Shown: one piece after another, positions 32,859 through 42,086 of the stretch | Position numbering within the stretch: the stretch's first letter is position 1 | Layout of the letters: the number at the start of each line of letters is the position of its first letter | Virus record (IMG/VR): IMGVR_UViG_3300048583_000052 | Coordinates: 1 to 49,286 of that record | Source of the DNA: a virus | Length of the DNA stretch: 49,286 nt | Reading direction: 5' to 3' (one strand) | Made by a program: the position numbers and the translations under genes | Notes under the pieces: generated by a model | What the model saw: only the letters and a program-made list of their open reading frames with translations | What the model was told of the DNA's origin: nothing | Database searches by the model: none

Positions 32859-34022
32859 ATGAAGCCTTTATTTATAATGAATTGTCGTTTACAACAAATG
32901 GTAAACAACTACGATAAGCTGACACCTTGGAATGATAAAATAACACATCTTAGAATAACAGGGGGTTCTGTTGCTATGTGGACTTGGAATAGTTCTGATG
33001 ATATACCGTTACATGTAAAAAATGATGCAGAATGGTTAGCTAAACAATATGTACCAACTAATAATGAAATTAAACAATTTTGTGATTTTGCTAATAGTAA
33101 AAACTGTAAATTAATATTTGTACATAATGTAAATGATTCTGTAACAAATACTCTTTTATTAAAACAAAGATTTATACAAGCTGGTGGTATAATTGAATTT
33201 GATGAAATAGGTAATGAACTTTATTTAAATAAATTCATTAAAGTTGGAGCAGGAAGTAAAAATACTCCAGGTTTTATAAAAGTAATTACTGCTAATAATT
33301 ATAAGACATTATATACTACTTTTGTATCAGCTATAAGAAGTCAATATCCTAATATTAAAATTATAGGAATTGTAGCTCCTGATAATACAGCTAGTAAAAT
33401 AAATTGGAATAATAATGTAGGAATATGGTATAGTTCATTAACAGATGATCTTACTCCAGATTATTTAGCAATACATATATATAGTACAACAAGTGCTAAT
33501 GATGATGATGCTTTTGGACTACCATTATCTTCTTTGGATAAATGGCAATTTCCTTTAGCTGTTACTGAGGCAGGTACACATTCAGCAGATCATAGTTATC
33601 AAGGAACACAAAATTGGTTATCTTTTCATACAGAGTTATTTAAATATCTTAGAGATAGAAATGATGGTAGTATAGGAGGAACACACGTTTTATATCAACC
33701 CAATTCAAGAGCTGAAAATCAATATAGTTTACATTATTCTTTAACAGGAATAACACCAATAGGAACAGCAGCTATAGAAAATTCTTGGGAAAAAGAAAAT
33801 ATAATTGTTATAGAACCAGAACCAGTTGTTATTCCTGAACCAGTTATAGTTACCCCTACTTGTGTTTATCTTACTGAAATAGTAGGGTATGGTAAAATGT
33901 TTGGAATGAGAACACAAACTTTAAAGTGGTCGGATAATAGTATTACAAATTTTAATTTATTCTTTAAAAGAGAAGTAAAAGCAGAAGAAATAGGAGTACT
34001 TTGTAAATTAGATTATATATGA
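32859..34022 (+). CDS. GH-A-type TIM-barrel appendage protein, 387 aa
   Basis: Shares the active-site pattern of the first domain of the 25500-27479 product: EIGNELYLNKF with N119-E120, HIYS (206-209) and VTEAGTH with E237. Spacing between the two glutamates is about 117 residues (122 in the other), as expected for acid/base and nucleophile of clan GH-A glycosidases. The C-terminal part has a proline- and valine-rich linker (EPEPVVIPEPVIV), then a small beta domain. A virion glycosidase (depolymerase) or glycan-binding protein. ATGA overlap with the next gene. Confidence 0.65.
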   Translation: MKPLFIMNCRLQQMVNNYDKLTPWNDKITHLRITGGSVAMWTWNSSDDIPLHVKNDAEWLAKQYVPTNNEIKQFCDFANSKNCKLIFVHNVNDSVTNTLLLKQRFIQAGGIIEFDEIGNELYLNKFIKVGAGSKNTPGFIKVITANNYKTLYTTFVSAIRSQYPNIKIIGIVAPDNTASKINWNNNVGIWYSSLTDDLTPDYLAIHIYSTTSANDDDAFGLPLSSLDKWQFPLAVTEAGTHSADHSYQGTQNWLSFHTELFKYLRDRNDGSIGGTHVLYQPNSRAENQYSLHYSLTGITPIGTAAIENSWEKENIIVIEPEPVVIPEPVIVTPTCVYLTEIVGYGKMFGMRTQTLKWSDNSITNFNLFFKREVKAEEIGVLCKLDYI

Positions 34023-34333
34023 AACTTAGTTTAAAAGAAAGAAGTAGATTAAAAATAACTCTTATAGGAAGTATAGGATTAGCAGCAATAGCTGCTTTTC
34101 CTTCCTATGTTATTATTAGGTCTTTAGACTTAGGACACTATGAAGCATATTCAGCATGGACAGCATGGGGAATATGTATAGCAGCTATACCTACACTACT
34201 TGGATATTATATTCAGAAAGAAACAGTAAGACCATCTTTAGGAGGAAATTTTTTTCAAAATAGGATTCCTAAAGGGTTTAAGAAACTTGTGGATGAAGAA
34301 GATGACACTGATCCTGAACAAATACCTTTATGA
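34019..34333 (+). CDS. Holin-like membrane protein, 104 aa
   Basis: Two membrane segments (about residues 12-30, LIGSIGLAAIAAFPSYVII, and 44-62, AWTAWGICIAAIPTLLGYYI) between a basic N-terminus (MKLSLKERSRLK) and an acidic C-terminal tail (LVDEEDDTDPEQIPL). It lies directly before the amidase gene with a 4-base overlap. Size, two segments and place fit a holin that opens the membrane for lysis. Sequence alone cannot prove it. Confidence 0.7.
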   Translation: MKLSLKERSRLKITLIGSIGLAAIAAFPSYVIIRSLDLGHYEAYSAWTAWGICIAAIPTLLGYYIQKETVRPSLGGNFFQNRIPKGFKKLVDEEDDTDPEQIPL

Positions 34334-34875
34334 GAAATTTAGAAATCATAGAAAACATTATAGTACATTGTACAGGGTCATCAGAGAACGCTACAGTAGC
34401 AGCAATAGTTAATTATTGGAGAACAGTAAAAAAATGGAAATCAGGAGGATATCATATACTTATTGATAGACGTGGTATAGCTTATTATTATTTAAAGATA
34501 GGCAACTCCCCTTACCAATATGTTGACCACTTGCCTACTGGATTTTATCTCGCTGACGTACTAAGACTAACCACTAATGGTGTAGAAGGCCATAACTGGA
34601 ACTCCGTACATATAAGTTGGATAGGAGGAGCAGAAGGAGTTTACATAAACTCTTTTCAAAAAGCAACTTTATATAATGAGGTAGTAAAAATGATAGATGT
34701 ATTACCTAATAAGAATTTAATGTTATACGGCCATAGAGATTTTTCTAAAGATAAAAATGGAGATGGAATAATATCACCTGCTGATTGGACTAAGTTATGT
34801 CCTTATATGGAACTAATAGAATGGGCTAATGCTACAGGAGCATATAATTATTTACTTAAAACACGAAAAAGATGA
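34330..34875 (+). CDS. N-acetylmuramoyl-L-alanine amidase (endolysin), 181 aa
   Basis: Zinc amidase of the T7 lysozyme / PGRP type (Amidase_2). Zinc ligands by alignment: H13 in IIVHCTGS, H135 in YGHRDFS, C157 in TKLCPYM, matching T7 H17, H122 and C130. Y41 in GGYHILIDRRG and K155 before the cysteine correspond to catalytic Y46 and K128. It cuts the bond between muramic acid and L-alanine in peptidoglycan. There is no signal peptide, so release needs the holin. It forms a cassette with holin-like and spanin-like genes by 4-base overlaps. Confidence 0.9.
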   Translation: MRNLEIIENIIVHCTGSSENATVAAIVNYWRTVKKWKSGGYHILIDRRGIAYYYLKIGNSPYQYVDHLPTGFYLADVLRLTTNGVEGHNWNSVHISWIGGAEGVYINSFQKATLYNEVVKMIDVLPNKNLMLYGHRDFSKDKNGDGIISPADWTKLCPYMELIEWANATGAYNYLLKTRKR

Positions 34876-35216
34876 ATACTAAAGACAGATTTATATTTAT
34901 ATTAGTAGTAATTTTTATTTTATCTTCTGGTGCTGCATTGTTATTATTAGGTGATGTTAAAAATATCACTAAAGAATATGATAAAATACTATTAGAGTAT
35001 AATAAAGAATTGTTAATTAAAGACTCTCTTATATTACATTATGATAGTGTGTATAAAAGTCATGAATTGGAAAAGCTTAGAGTACTAGAATCATTTAATA
35101 AAATAATAAATGAAAATGATAAAACAATTCAAAGCACCTTTAAAAGGTACTATAGTTCTCATGATACTATTAGTTGGAATGAACTTGACAGCTTACTGTC
35201 AGTACTTATTAAATGA
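34872..35216 (+). CDS. Inner-membrane spanin-like protein, 114 aa
   Basis: N-terminal membrane anchor (FIFILVVIFILSSGAALLLL, residues 7-26), then a charged helical region with coiled-coil pattern (DKILLEYNKELLIKDSLILH). This is the shape of an i-spanin (lambda Rz). It overlaps the endolysin gene by 4 bases, and the next gene starts inside it in the +1 frame, as with Rz/Rz1. Confidence 0.6.
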   Translation: MNTKDRFIFILVVIFILSSGAALLLLGDVKNITKEYDKILLEYNKELLIKDSLILHYDSVYKSHELEKLRVLESFNKIINENDKTIQSTFKRYYSSHDTISWNELDSLLSVLIK

Positions 35217-35532
35217 TAGTACAGTTTGTTTAAGTAGAAAGAATTATACTACTATTGTAGCAAAGGGAGTAGAATATAAAATGAGATTTGAAAATAGTCA
35301 ACAAGCTATTGATAGTCTATTTTTAGCATATAGTATATGCGAATTGCAAATTGATGCGCTAGATACAGCTTTAACTGTGTGTAAATCTAAGTCAGAGATT
35401 TATGAAGATATAATTAATGTTCATGAAGATAAGACTACTGAATTAGAGAACCAGATAAAAAAGAAGGATAAGTTGATTAAGATAGGTGGAGGTTCTGCTT
35501 TAGTTCTAATAATTATATTAGCCATATTATGA
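35110..35532 (+). CDS. Spanin-like membrane protein nested in the previous gene, 140 aa
   Basis: Starts within the previous gene, overlapping by 107 bases in another frame. It has a basic start with a signal-like segment (GTIVLMILLVGMNLTAYC, about residues 13-30), a periplasmic helical part with paired cysteines (C30, C40, C77, C90) and a C-terminal membrane segment (LVLIIILAIL). The lipobox is not canonical (TAYC). A two-anchor spanin or a Bacteroidota-phage spanin partner is plausible; a plain outer-membrane lipoprotein spanin is less so. Confidence 0.55.
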   Translation: MKMIKQFKAPLKGTIVLMILLVGMNLTAYCQYLLNDSTVCLSRKNYTTIVAKGVEYKMRFENSQQAIDSLFLAYSICELQIDALDTALTVCKSKSEIYEDIINVHEDKTTELENQIKKKDKLIKIGGGSALVLIIILAIL

Positions 35533-36245
35533 CACTTAATGAATATGCTTACAGTTTATTAAATACTGTAACTCCAAAATTGGCAGATGATGAACAAGTA
35601 GATATTAGACAAGTTAAAACTTGGATAATAGATACTAGATTGACTTTTTTAAAAAATCAATTAAATCAAAGTAGATTTATTGATCCTTCTATTACTCAGA
35701 CTATAACTAAAAGTAATTTTACGTTACAATATGATAGTCAACATAATGGAGTATCACTATTTAAAACTGTAGGAACAATACCAAAGATATTACAGATGTA
35801 TCAAGGGCCAGCTATTTTAAGAATTGGCCCTGCTTCTCCTATAGCACCTAGCTTTAGATTTTCTAATGATCTTAAAGAAATAGCGTATACTGGACATGGT
35901 AGATTTAATACTTATGGTATATTTTGTTATTTAGAAGGAGATAGACTATTTTTTAAAACTAGAAATAGTTTATTTATAGTAGAGTATAATAATAATTTAA
36001 GTCTAACTGCTGTATTCAGTGATCCTACTGAGTTATCAAAGTACAGCGAAAATGGAAAACCAATCTATTCAGATGAACACACTGAATTTCCTATGAATAG
36101 AGATATGAAGATGTATATAGAAAAGGAAATAATAACTTCTAAATTTGGTATTACAGAACAAGCAGTACCAGATGAAGAAAATGATGGAAGAGACAATGTA
36201 GATGATGTTGCAGCAATCAATGCAGCAAGACGTAGAAGAAACTAA
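35529..36245 (+). CDS. Probable tail ring protein, 238 aa
   Basis: Follows the lysis genes and opens the ring/hub block. Begins MTLNEYAYSLLNTVTPKLAD, with helical N-terminus, beta middle (IFCYLEGDRLFFKTRN, about 143-158) and a charged C-terminal tail (NAARRRRN). In crAss-like phages several ring proteins lie just before the giant hub gene; this fits that place. The exact ring cannot be assigned. Confidence 0.65.
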   Translation: MTLNEYAYSLLNTVTPKLADDEQVDIRQVKTWIIDTRLTFLKNQLNQSRFIDPSITQTITKSNFTLQYDSQHNGVSLFKTVGTIPKILQMYQGPAILRIGPASPIAPSFRFSNDLKEIAYTGHGRFNTYGIFCYLEGDRLFFKTRNSLFIVEYNNNLSLTAVFSDPTELSKYSENGKPIYSDEHTEFPMNRDMKMYIEKEIITSKFGITEQAVPDEENDGRDNVDDVAAINAARRRRN

Positions 36246-36823
36246 TGGAAGAAAAAGCTAAAGGGAAACCTGCTAACAGATTTCTCACCAATGTAAAAGC
36301 AGTAGATTTTTATAACGAATACATGGATGATGTATTTGAAGGAAGACAAAAATACGACAAGTTAGATAAAAAGAATCCTTATTATTTAAGTAAAGCACAG
36401 TATGGTAAGATAATAAAAAGGTTCAACGAAGAAATAACAGACTTAATGTTATATGATGCTTTTATATTTGTTCTTCCCTTTGGATTAGGAGAGGTGAGTA
36501 TAAGAAAAAAGAAAGTAGAAGCATACATAGATTCAGAAGGAGTTTATAGAAACCCACTGCCTGTCGACTACAAAGCTACAAAAGAATTACATAAAGTAGA
36601 TTCAGCAGCAAAAGAAGAAAATAAAAAAGTGTATTATAATAACGAACATAGTTCAGATTTTGTAATAAAACTTTATTATGATAAAACTGTAGTTACAAAA
36701 TATCAAAACATAAACAGTTACTTTGTTAAAACTCCTAGAACATTAAAAGAGAGAATGACAGAAGTAATGAAGAACAAATTTCATCTATTTGATTTTTACG
36801 AGTTGCCTAAAAACTTTTTATAA
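36245..36823 (+). CDS. Conserved-type virion protein, 192 aa
   Basis: Overlaps the previous gene by one base. Residues 1-70 are basic and helical; FVLPFGLGEVSIRKKK (about 75-90) is a beta pair that recalls the short loop of IHF-related proteins reported in this gene block of crAss-like phages. The C-terminal part has KLYYDKTVVTKYQNINSYFV. Either an IHF-type DNA-binding virion protein or a ring component; the first is favoured weakly by the motif. Confidence 0.6.
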   Translation: MEEKAKGKPANRFLTNVKAVDFYNEYMDDVFEGRQKYDKLDKKNPYYLSKAQYGKIIKRFNEEITDLMLYDAFIFVLPFGLGEVSIRKKKVEAYIDSEGVYRNPLPVDYKATKELHKVDSAAKEENKKVYYNNEHSSDFVIKLYYDKTVVTKYQNINSYFVKTPRTLKERMTEVMKNKFHLFDFYELPKNFL

Positions 36824-37584
36824 TGTTAACAGGAAATACTATATCAGTTACTACTATATTAGAAAGGTTGTTTAGAACTAGTTTCTATACAAAGAACTTT
36901 AATATATTAGATGCTGTAGAATTAGCGGGAGAGTTCTTAGATTTAGTAGGAGTATCTACTTCTATGACACCTAAGATAACTAATGGTGATTTAACAAATA
37001 ATTTTCCTCCTCCAATCAAAATTTCAGGCTTCAAAGGAATATTACCCCCCGACCTTTTGCAAATACGGCAAACACGAAACTTTGAAACCAAAGAGCCGAT
37101 GAGATATTCAACAGATACTTTTCATAGTGCATTGCATTGTGAAGGGTGTCCAGATTTAACTGTGCTAACTCAACATACATATACTGTACAACCAGGTAAG
37201 ATAGTAAAAGCGTCTTTTCAAGAAGGATATATAGAAATGTCTTATTACTCTTTTCCTTTAGATGAATTTGGTATGCCTTTTATTCCTGCTGAAGAAAGAT
37301 ATGTTAAAGGAGTAGAGAGTTATGTAAAGGAAGCTTTTTACAGACCATTATGGGAAGGAGGAAAAATACCCGATAAGGTATATGAAAAAGCACTACAAGA
37401 TAAAGATTGGTATATGGGGTCAGCTCATAATTTTGCACTAATGCAAAATGTAGATCAGTTTGTTAATGTTGCAAATTATATGATTAATCTTATACCAGAT
37501 TTACAACACTCTAGTAATTTCTTTAGAGCATTAGGAGAACCAGAAGTACGTTGGAACAATAGTCAAGGATTATGGAACATATAA
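36823..37584 (+). CDS. Probable tail ring/adaptor protein, 253 aa
   Basis: One-base overlap with the previous gene; overlaps the giant hub gene by 13 bases. Contains GYIEMSYYSFPLDEFGMPFI (about 134-153), then PAEERYVKGVESYVKEAFYR (about 154-173), and a later helix with NFALMQNVDQFVNVANYMIN. This 'YYxFPxDExGxPxIPxxE.Y..AlexYI' pattern is one I associate with neck proteins of the P22 gp4 / tail tubular type in Bacteroidota phages. Confidence 0.7.
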   Translation: MLTGNTISVTTILERLFRTSFYTKNFNILDAVELAGEFLDLVGVSTSMTPKITNGDLTNNFPPPIKISGFKGILPPDLLQIRQTRNFETKEPMRYSTDTFHSALHCEGCPDLTVLTQHTYTVQPGKIVKASFQEGYIEMSYYSFPLDEFGMPFIPAEERYVKGVESYVKEAFYRPLWEGGKIPDKVYEKALQDKDWYMGSAHNFALMQNVDQFVNVANYMINLIPDLQHSSNFFRALGEPEVRWNNSQGLWNI

Positions 37585-40500
37585 GTAGTTATATAAAAGG
37601 ATTAGACTTAGATACTTCATTTCATGAAATATCTCAAGACTCTTATTTGTTTATGTCTGGAGGAACTATAGTTACTCAAAAAGGAAGCAGCACAGCAGAC
37701 TTAGAAACTGAAAAAGGACTTAAACATTTATTTAGTTTTCCATCAGTACCTGATATTTTTAAATTTAGAATATTTGGTACTATAGAAAACAATGTGTTGA
37801 CTATAACCTATAATAATACTCCTTATGCTATATCATTATTAAATGTATTATCCAATGAAGAATTATATACTATTATAATAAATTATGTACAAAACTTTCC
37901 ATTACAGTTTAACATTATAGTTAATTATTCTAAGGAATTTGACAACATAACTATAAGACCTGCTAACAATGATGAAAATTTAAATGTAGCTTTTTCTAAT
38001 AATACTAATATAGAATTTAAGAAAGTATTAAAACAAAAAGGACTTACTATAATAGGATCTGGAATAAATCAAGATAGTTTAGTTATTGCAACTTGCTCTT
38101 CTGTTAATGTTACTTCTAATGGTCAATTATGGAAAATTAAAATAGACCCAGTTACTAAACAAGTACTTTTAAATAATGGTACTCTATTAGGATTTGGCGA
38201 AGACTTATTAGTCTCAGATCATTTACTCTATTCCGAAGAATTAAATTTATCATTAGATTATTATATTACTAAATTAATATGTAGTCCTGAAACTCCTACA
38301 GTTAATAGAGTTTATTTTAATGATACCAACAATCCATTACGATCTATAAATATAAATGTAGATTATGTAATGAATTATCCTTTATTACTTTTAGAAAATT
38401 CTAATATAGTATCTTTTCCAGAAGTAGTAGTAGATAGTATTATAGATGGAGGCTTTATTTCTGTAGGTTCTGTTGTACAATACTTTTATAGATTTCGTGG
38501 TATAAGTGCAGGTAATATAACTTCTATTAATGTAGGAGGATTACCAATTAAACTTACAGCAGATAATCCAATAGGAGATGTATATAATGCTACTTATAAA
38601 GGATCAGAGTATTTAGAATCAGAAAATTCTTTGCAGGAAAATTTTTATAAGTCTATAAAATTAAACTTCAGAAATTTAGATACTAATTATAGTTTTATAG
38701 AGTTATTCTTTGTACAATATAATCATTTAGATTTACCAAGTGTTTATAAAGTAGCAGAATTAGAGATACCTTTTTCTGGTATTCTTACTTATATACATGA
38801 TGGCAATCCTGATAATTTTGTAGAGTTTAATTCTTTAGAAATAAATAAAACAGTATTTAATATAAGGAAGTTAAATGATATTGTAGTTAAAGATAATAGA
38901 CTAATAGGATTAGGAGCGACTTTATCTAATACAGAATTAAATTGGGATACTAGAGCTTATAGATTTAATAATCAAGGACAAGCTATTTTAAAATCTACTA
39001 TTGATCCTAATTATGCATTAAATGCTACTGCTTTAAATTTTCAAGAACAACTTGTTAATGTACCATTAGAACATGATGCAATTAATGATTACAATGATGA
39101 TTCAGAAACACAAGATTGGGAATTAAATAGACAATATAAGTTTCAATCTAATGGATCAATTTTAGGAGGGGAAGGCCCAAACATATCTTTTGAATTTGTT
39201 ACTTATTCTATAAAAGCAGAAGAAGATACTACTATAAATAGAAGCAGCCCTCCTTTTGTATACTCAGGAAGATTTCCAAGTGGAGCAACTATTGATTTAG
39301 GAAAAGACAGAGTTTATGATGTGTCAAATGAATTTAGAGATTTTAGGAGTCCTAAAGTAGATTCTATAATTAAAGGATATGCAAGAGGAGAAATATATCG
39401 TATAGGATTCCAAGCCTTTGATTTAAAAAGCAACCCCTATTACAATAATTGGGTATGTGATATTCGTATGCCAGAAGAATGGGATATATCTGGAACATTA
39501 ATAAGCGGAATACCTCCTTTTAGTGCTGTACCTGTTTATGGATTAAATACTCAAAGTACTATTAATTTTTTAATAGGAAATAAATTGACCAATGATGAAG
39601 TAAAGCTTAATTCTTTAGGACTTAGGTTTACTTTAAAGAACTTAGATCAAATAAGGGATAGAGTATCTGGTTATTGTTTTACTATGGTAAAACGAGATCA
39701 AGCAAATAAAACTAAAGTTGCTCATGGGGTATTTATTCCTATGATACAAGGAGAGGAAAGAATTGACGAAGATGACATAGACGATACACAAGAATATGTT
39801 TCAGAACCAGTAATACCAACTAGTACTAGGATATTTAGAACAGCAGAAGATGGAAATCCTGGAAATGTTGTAAGGTATGTTATATTTCCTATAACTAATG
39901 CAAATAGCCCTACAGCTATAACTCCTAAAAGTTTTATATCTTTTAGAAGTTTAGATGATATGATATTTGATAGTACTTTTAAATATGCATCAACTGATTT
40001 TTTACAGCAGTCTTCTTTATATAATTGCACAGAACAACTAATACAAAGAACAGATGGAAATGGGCCTTATGCTATGAAATACTTAGCATATACATTTGTT
40101 AATATATTTAGAAATACACAAAGATTACCATTAACAGATAGTAAATGGAAGGAGTCTGATATGTCTTTAAAAGTACAGGACTTTAATACTTTAGAAGGAA
40201 TATCTCTTACTCCTGATTTTTATAAAGCAATACAACCTAATGATTTTAGAAAAGCGCATTATTATTTATTGGGCTCTTTAAGAATTAATACAGAAAGAAA
40301 TTGGATTCATATTAGAAATAGAATTTGTTTAAGTGAAAGTAAATTAAATTATAATACTGTAATTAATGGTGCTATAACTAATAACAATTCTTTTGATGTA
40401 GCTACAAACCCAGAACATTTAATTTTAGGAAGTTATAGAAAGAAACTTGTAAATCAATACGGAGGAAATAGATTTTCAGACCGACAACGTAGTTTGCATC

Positions 40501-41939
40501 ATCCTATAACTCCTTTTATTAAATTAGATAATAGTAATATTACTACTGATGTTGTATTTGGAGGAGATGTTTGTGTTACTTATTATCCATTTAGAACAAT
40601 AAATGCTACTAGAGCAGTAGGAACAGCATTAGGAATAGGAGGATTTGATAGAGCTAACTTTGTACCACATTTAATCACTGAGTCAGAAGTTAATCCGTAT
40701 TATAATATAAAACAATCTTGGTTATTAGATGAATATACTCCTGCACAAGCTGATACTAATGACCAAGCAATTGGTTATGATCCTAATTCATATTTTGGTT
40801 ATAACAAAGTCTATTTACAAAAAAACACTATTAAAATATATTCTCCCAAACCTACATTGGTTGTTGATAATAATTTTTATCCTGCGGGTATTTTTGTAAG
40901 TGATGTAAAACTTAATGGAGATAGAGTAGACAGTTGGCAGGTATTTAAGTTTGACCAATACAAAGAAGTAGATAATATATTTGGAGCAATAAAAGCAGGG
41001 GCATTGTTTCGAGATCAACTTGTATTCTTACAAGAAAGAGCAATAGGTATTCAAAGTATTAATGAAAGAGCATTGCAATTTAATGATGAAACAGGAACTC
41101 AAATAGTATTAGGTAATGGAGATATAGTAGGAGAACATGGTTATGTAAGTAAGAACTCTGGTACTATACATAATTCATCAGTATTTTCTACTGATGCAGC
41201 ATTGTATTACTATGATGGTAAATTAAATAAGATAAGACAATATACAGGAGAAGGAATTTATCCTTTAAGTGATATGTTGTCTATATCATCTCACTTGTTT
41301 AATAACTTTAATTATAGTCAGATTAGGAATACAAATAAACCACTATTAGGTATAGGAGTTACTTCATCATATGACTTCTTAAATAAGAGATTGTATATGA
41401 CTTTCTTAGATAGTAATATAAAATCTACTATTTGTTTTAATGAGAATATGAATAGGGTAGAGAGCTTCCCCCCGTATAGCCCCTTCATTTATCTCTCTAA
41501 TTTTTCTGACCTACTTTCAGAAAATCCCCTTGATAGAAATCAAGTATATATTCATAATGAAGGAGATTATAATACTTACTATAATGGTATAAAATCTCCA
41601 TTAGTAATTAAGATAGTAGTTAATACTCCTAAAGAATTACATACTGTACTTGATAATGTACAATGGACTAGTGAAGCATTTAATAATAACAATAACTATG
41701 TAAGCGAAAGTTTTAACTCAATTAGGGTATATAATAATTATCAAGATACAGGCTATAAAAGCAGTATTAAAAAAGTACTAAGAATATGGACTACTAAAGT
41801 AGGATTTGATTTAGGAACAAAAGCTAGGATGAGAAACTCTTACCATATAGTAGAATTAGTATTCAATAATAATAATAACAGTAGATTAATAATTCATAAA
41901 ATAATAAGCACATTAAGAATTTCATTCAATGCTTTGTAA
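37572..41939 (+). CDS. Giant tail hub (muzzle-type) protein, 1455 aa
   Basis: Longest gene in the window. Beta-rich throughout; begins MEHISSYIKGLDLDTSFHEI, with early GTIVTQKGSSTADLETEKG (31-49), a 'tail stabilisation' style start. Near the end, GAIKAGALFRDQLVFLQERA and GDIVGEHGYVSKNSGTIHNS, then STDAALYYYDGKLNKIRQYT, the region with repeats typical of beta-propeller-like tail proteins. Size and place before the cargo genes fit the crAss-like tail hub that closes the tail (called muzzle in the crAss001 structure). Followed by a terminator. Confidence 0.75.
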   Translation: MEHISSYIKGLDLDTSFHEISQDSYLFMSGGTIVTQKGSSTADLETEKGLKHLFSFPSVPDIFKFRIFGTIENNVLTITYNNTPYAISLLNVLSNEELYTIIINYVQNFPLQFNIIVNYSKEFDNITIRPANNDENLNVAFSNNTNIEFKKVLKQKGLTIIGSGINQDSLVIATCSSVNVTSNGQLWKIKIDPVTKQVLLNNGTLLGFGEDLLVSDHLLYSEELNLSLDYYITKLICSPETPTVNRVYFNDTNNPLRSININVDYVMNYPLLLLENSNIVSFPEVVVDSIIDGGFISVGSVVQYFYRFRGISAGNITSINVGGLPIKLTADNPIGDVYNATYKGSEYLESENSLQENFYKSIKLNFRNLDTNYSFIELFFVQYNHLDLPSVYKVAELEIPFSGILTYIHDGNPDNFVEFNSLEINKTVFNIRKLNDIVVKDNRLIGLGATLSNTELNWDTRAYRFNNQGQAILKSTIDPNYALNATALNFQEQLVNVPLEHDAINDYNDDSETQDWELNRQYKFQSNGSILGGEGPNISFEFVTYSIKAEEDTTINRSSPPFVYSGRFPSGATIDLGKDRVYDVSNEFRDFRSPKVDSIIKGYARGEIYRIGFQAFDLKSNPYYNNWVCDIRMPEEWDISGTLISGIPPFSAVPVYGLNTQSTINFLIGNKLTNDEVKLNSLGLRFTLKNLDQIRDRVSGYCFTMVKRDQANKTKVAHGVFIPMIQGEERIDEDDIDDTQEYVSEPVIPTSTRIFRTAEDGNPGNVVRYVIFPITNANSPTAITPKSFISFRSLDDMIFDSTFKYASTDFLQQSSLYNCTEQLIQRTDGNGPYAMKYLAYTFVNIFRNTQRLPLTDSKWKESDMSLKVQDFNTLEGISLTPDFYKAIQPNDFRKAHYYLLGSLRINTERNWIHIRNRICLSESKLNYNTVINGAITNNNSFDVATNPEHLILGSYRKKLVNQYGGNRFSDRQRSLHHPITPFIKLDNSNITTDVVFGGDVCVTYYPFRTINATRAVGTALGIGGFDRANFVPHLITESEVNPYYNIKQSWLLDEYTPAQADTNDQAIGYDPNSYFGYNKVYLQKNTIKIYSPKPTLVVDNNFYPAGIFVSDVKLNGDRVDSWQVFKFDQYKEVDNIFGAIKAGALFRDQLVFLQERAIGIQSINERALQFNDETGTQIVLGNGDIVGEHGYVSKNSGTIHNSSVFSTDAALYYYDGKLNKIRQYTGEGIYPLSDMLSISSHLFNNFNYSQIRNTNKPLLGIGVTSSYDFLNKRLYMTFLDSNIKSTICFNENMNRVESFPPYSPFIYLSNFSDLLSENPLDRNQVYIHNEGDYNTYYNGIKSPLVIKIVVNTPKELHTVLDNVQWTSEAFNNNNNYVSESFNSIRVYNNYQDTGYKSSIKKVLRIWTTKVGFDLGTKARMRNSYHIVELVFNNNNNSRLIIHKIISTLRISFNAL

Positions 41940-41976
41940 TAATAATGAAAAATATTATATTTTCTACAATATTTTT

Positions 41977-42013
41977 AGCTATCTTTATAAACGAGATAGC
42001 TTTTTTCTTTTTC
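41977..42013 (+). terminator. Rho-independent terminator after the hub gene
   Basis: AGCTATCT (41977-41984), 9-base loop, AGATAGCT (41994-42001), then TTTTTCTTTTTC. A second weaker hairpin (41950-41974, AAATATT/AATATTT) precedes it. It separates tail from cargo genes; no clear promoter is seen in the 74 bases that follow. Confidence 0.88.
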
Positions 42014-42086
42014 ATTATATCCATTAAACAATTTTCATTTTAGGATATAATAAAAATCATTTTAATTATCATCAATAACTTTCTTT

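Noticed and set aside
39722-40030. Leftward 102-codon frame inside the hub gene
   Set aside because: Antisense of a continuous 1455-codon gene; no promoter or neighbouring leftward gene.
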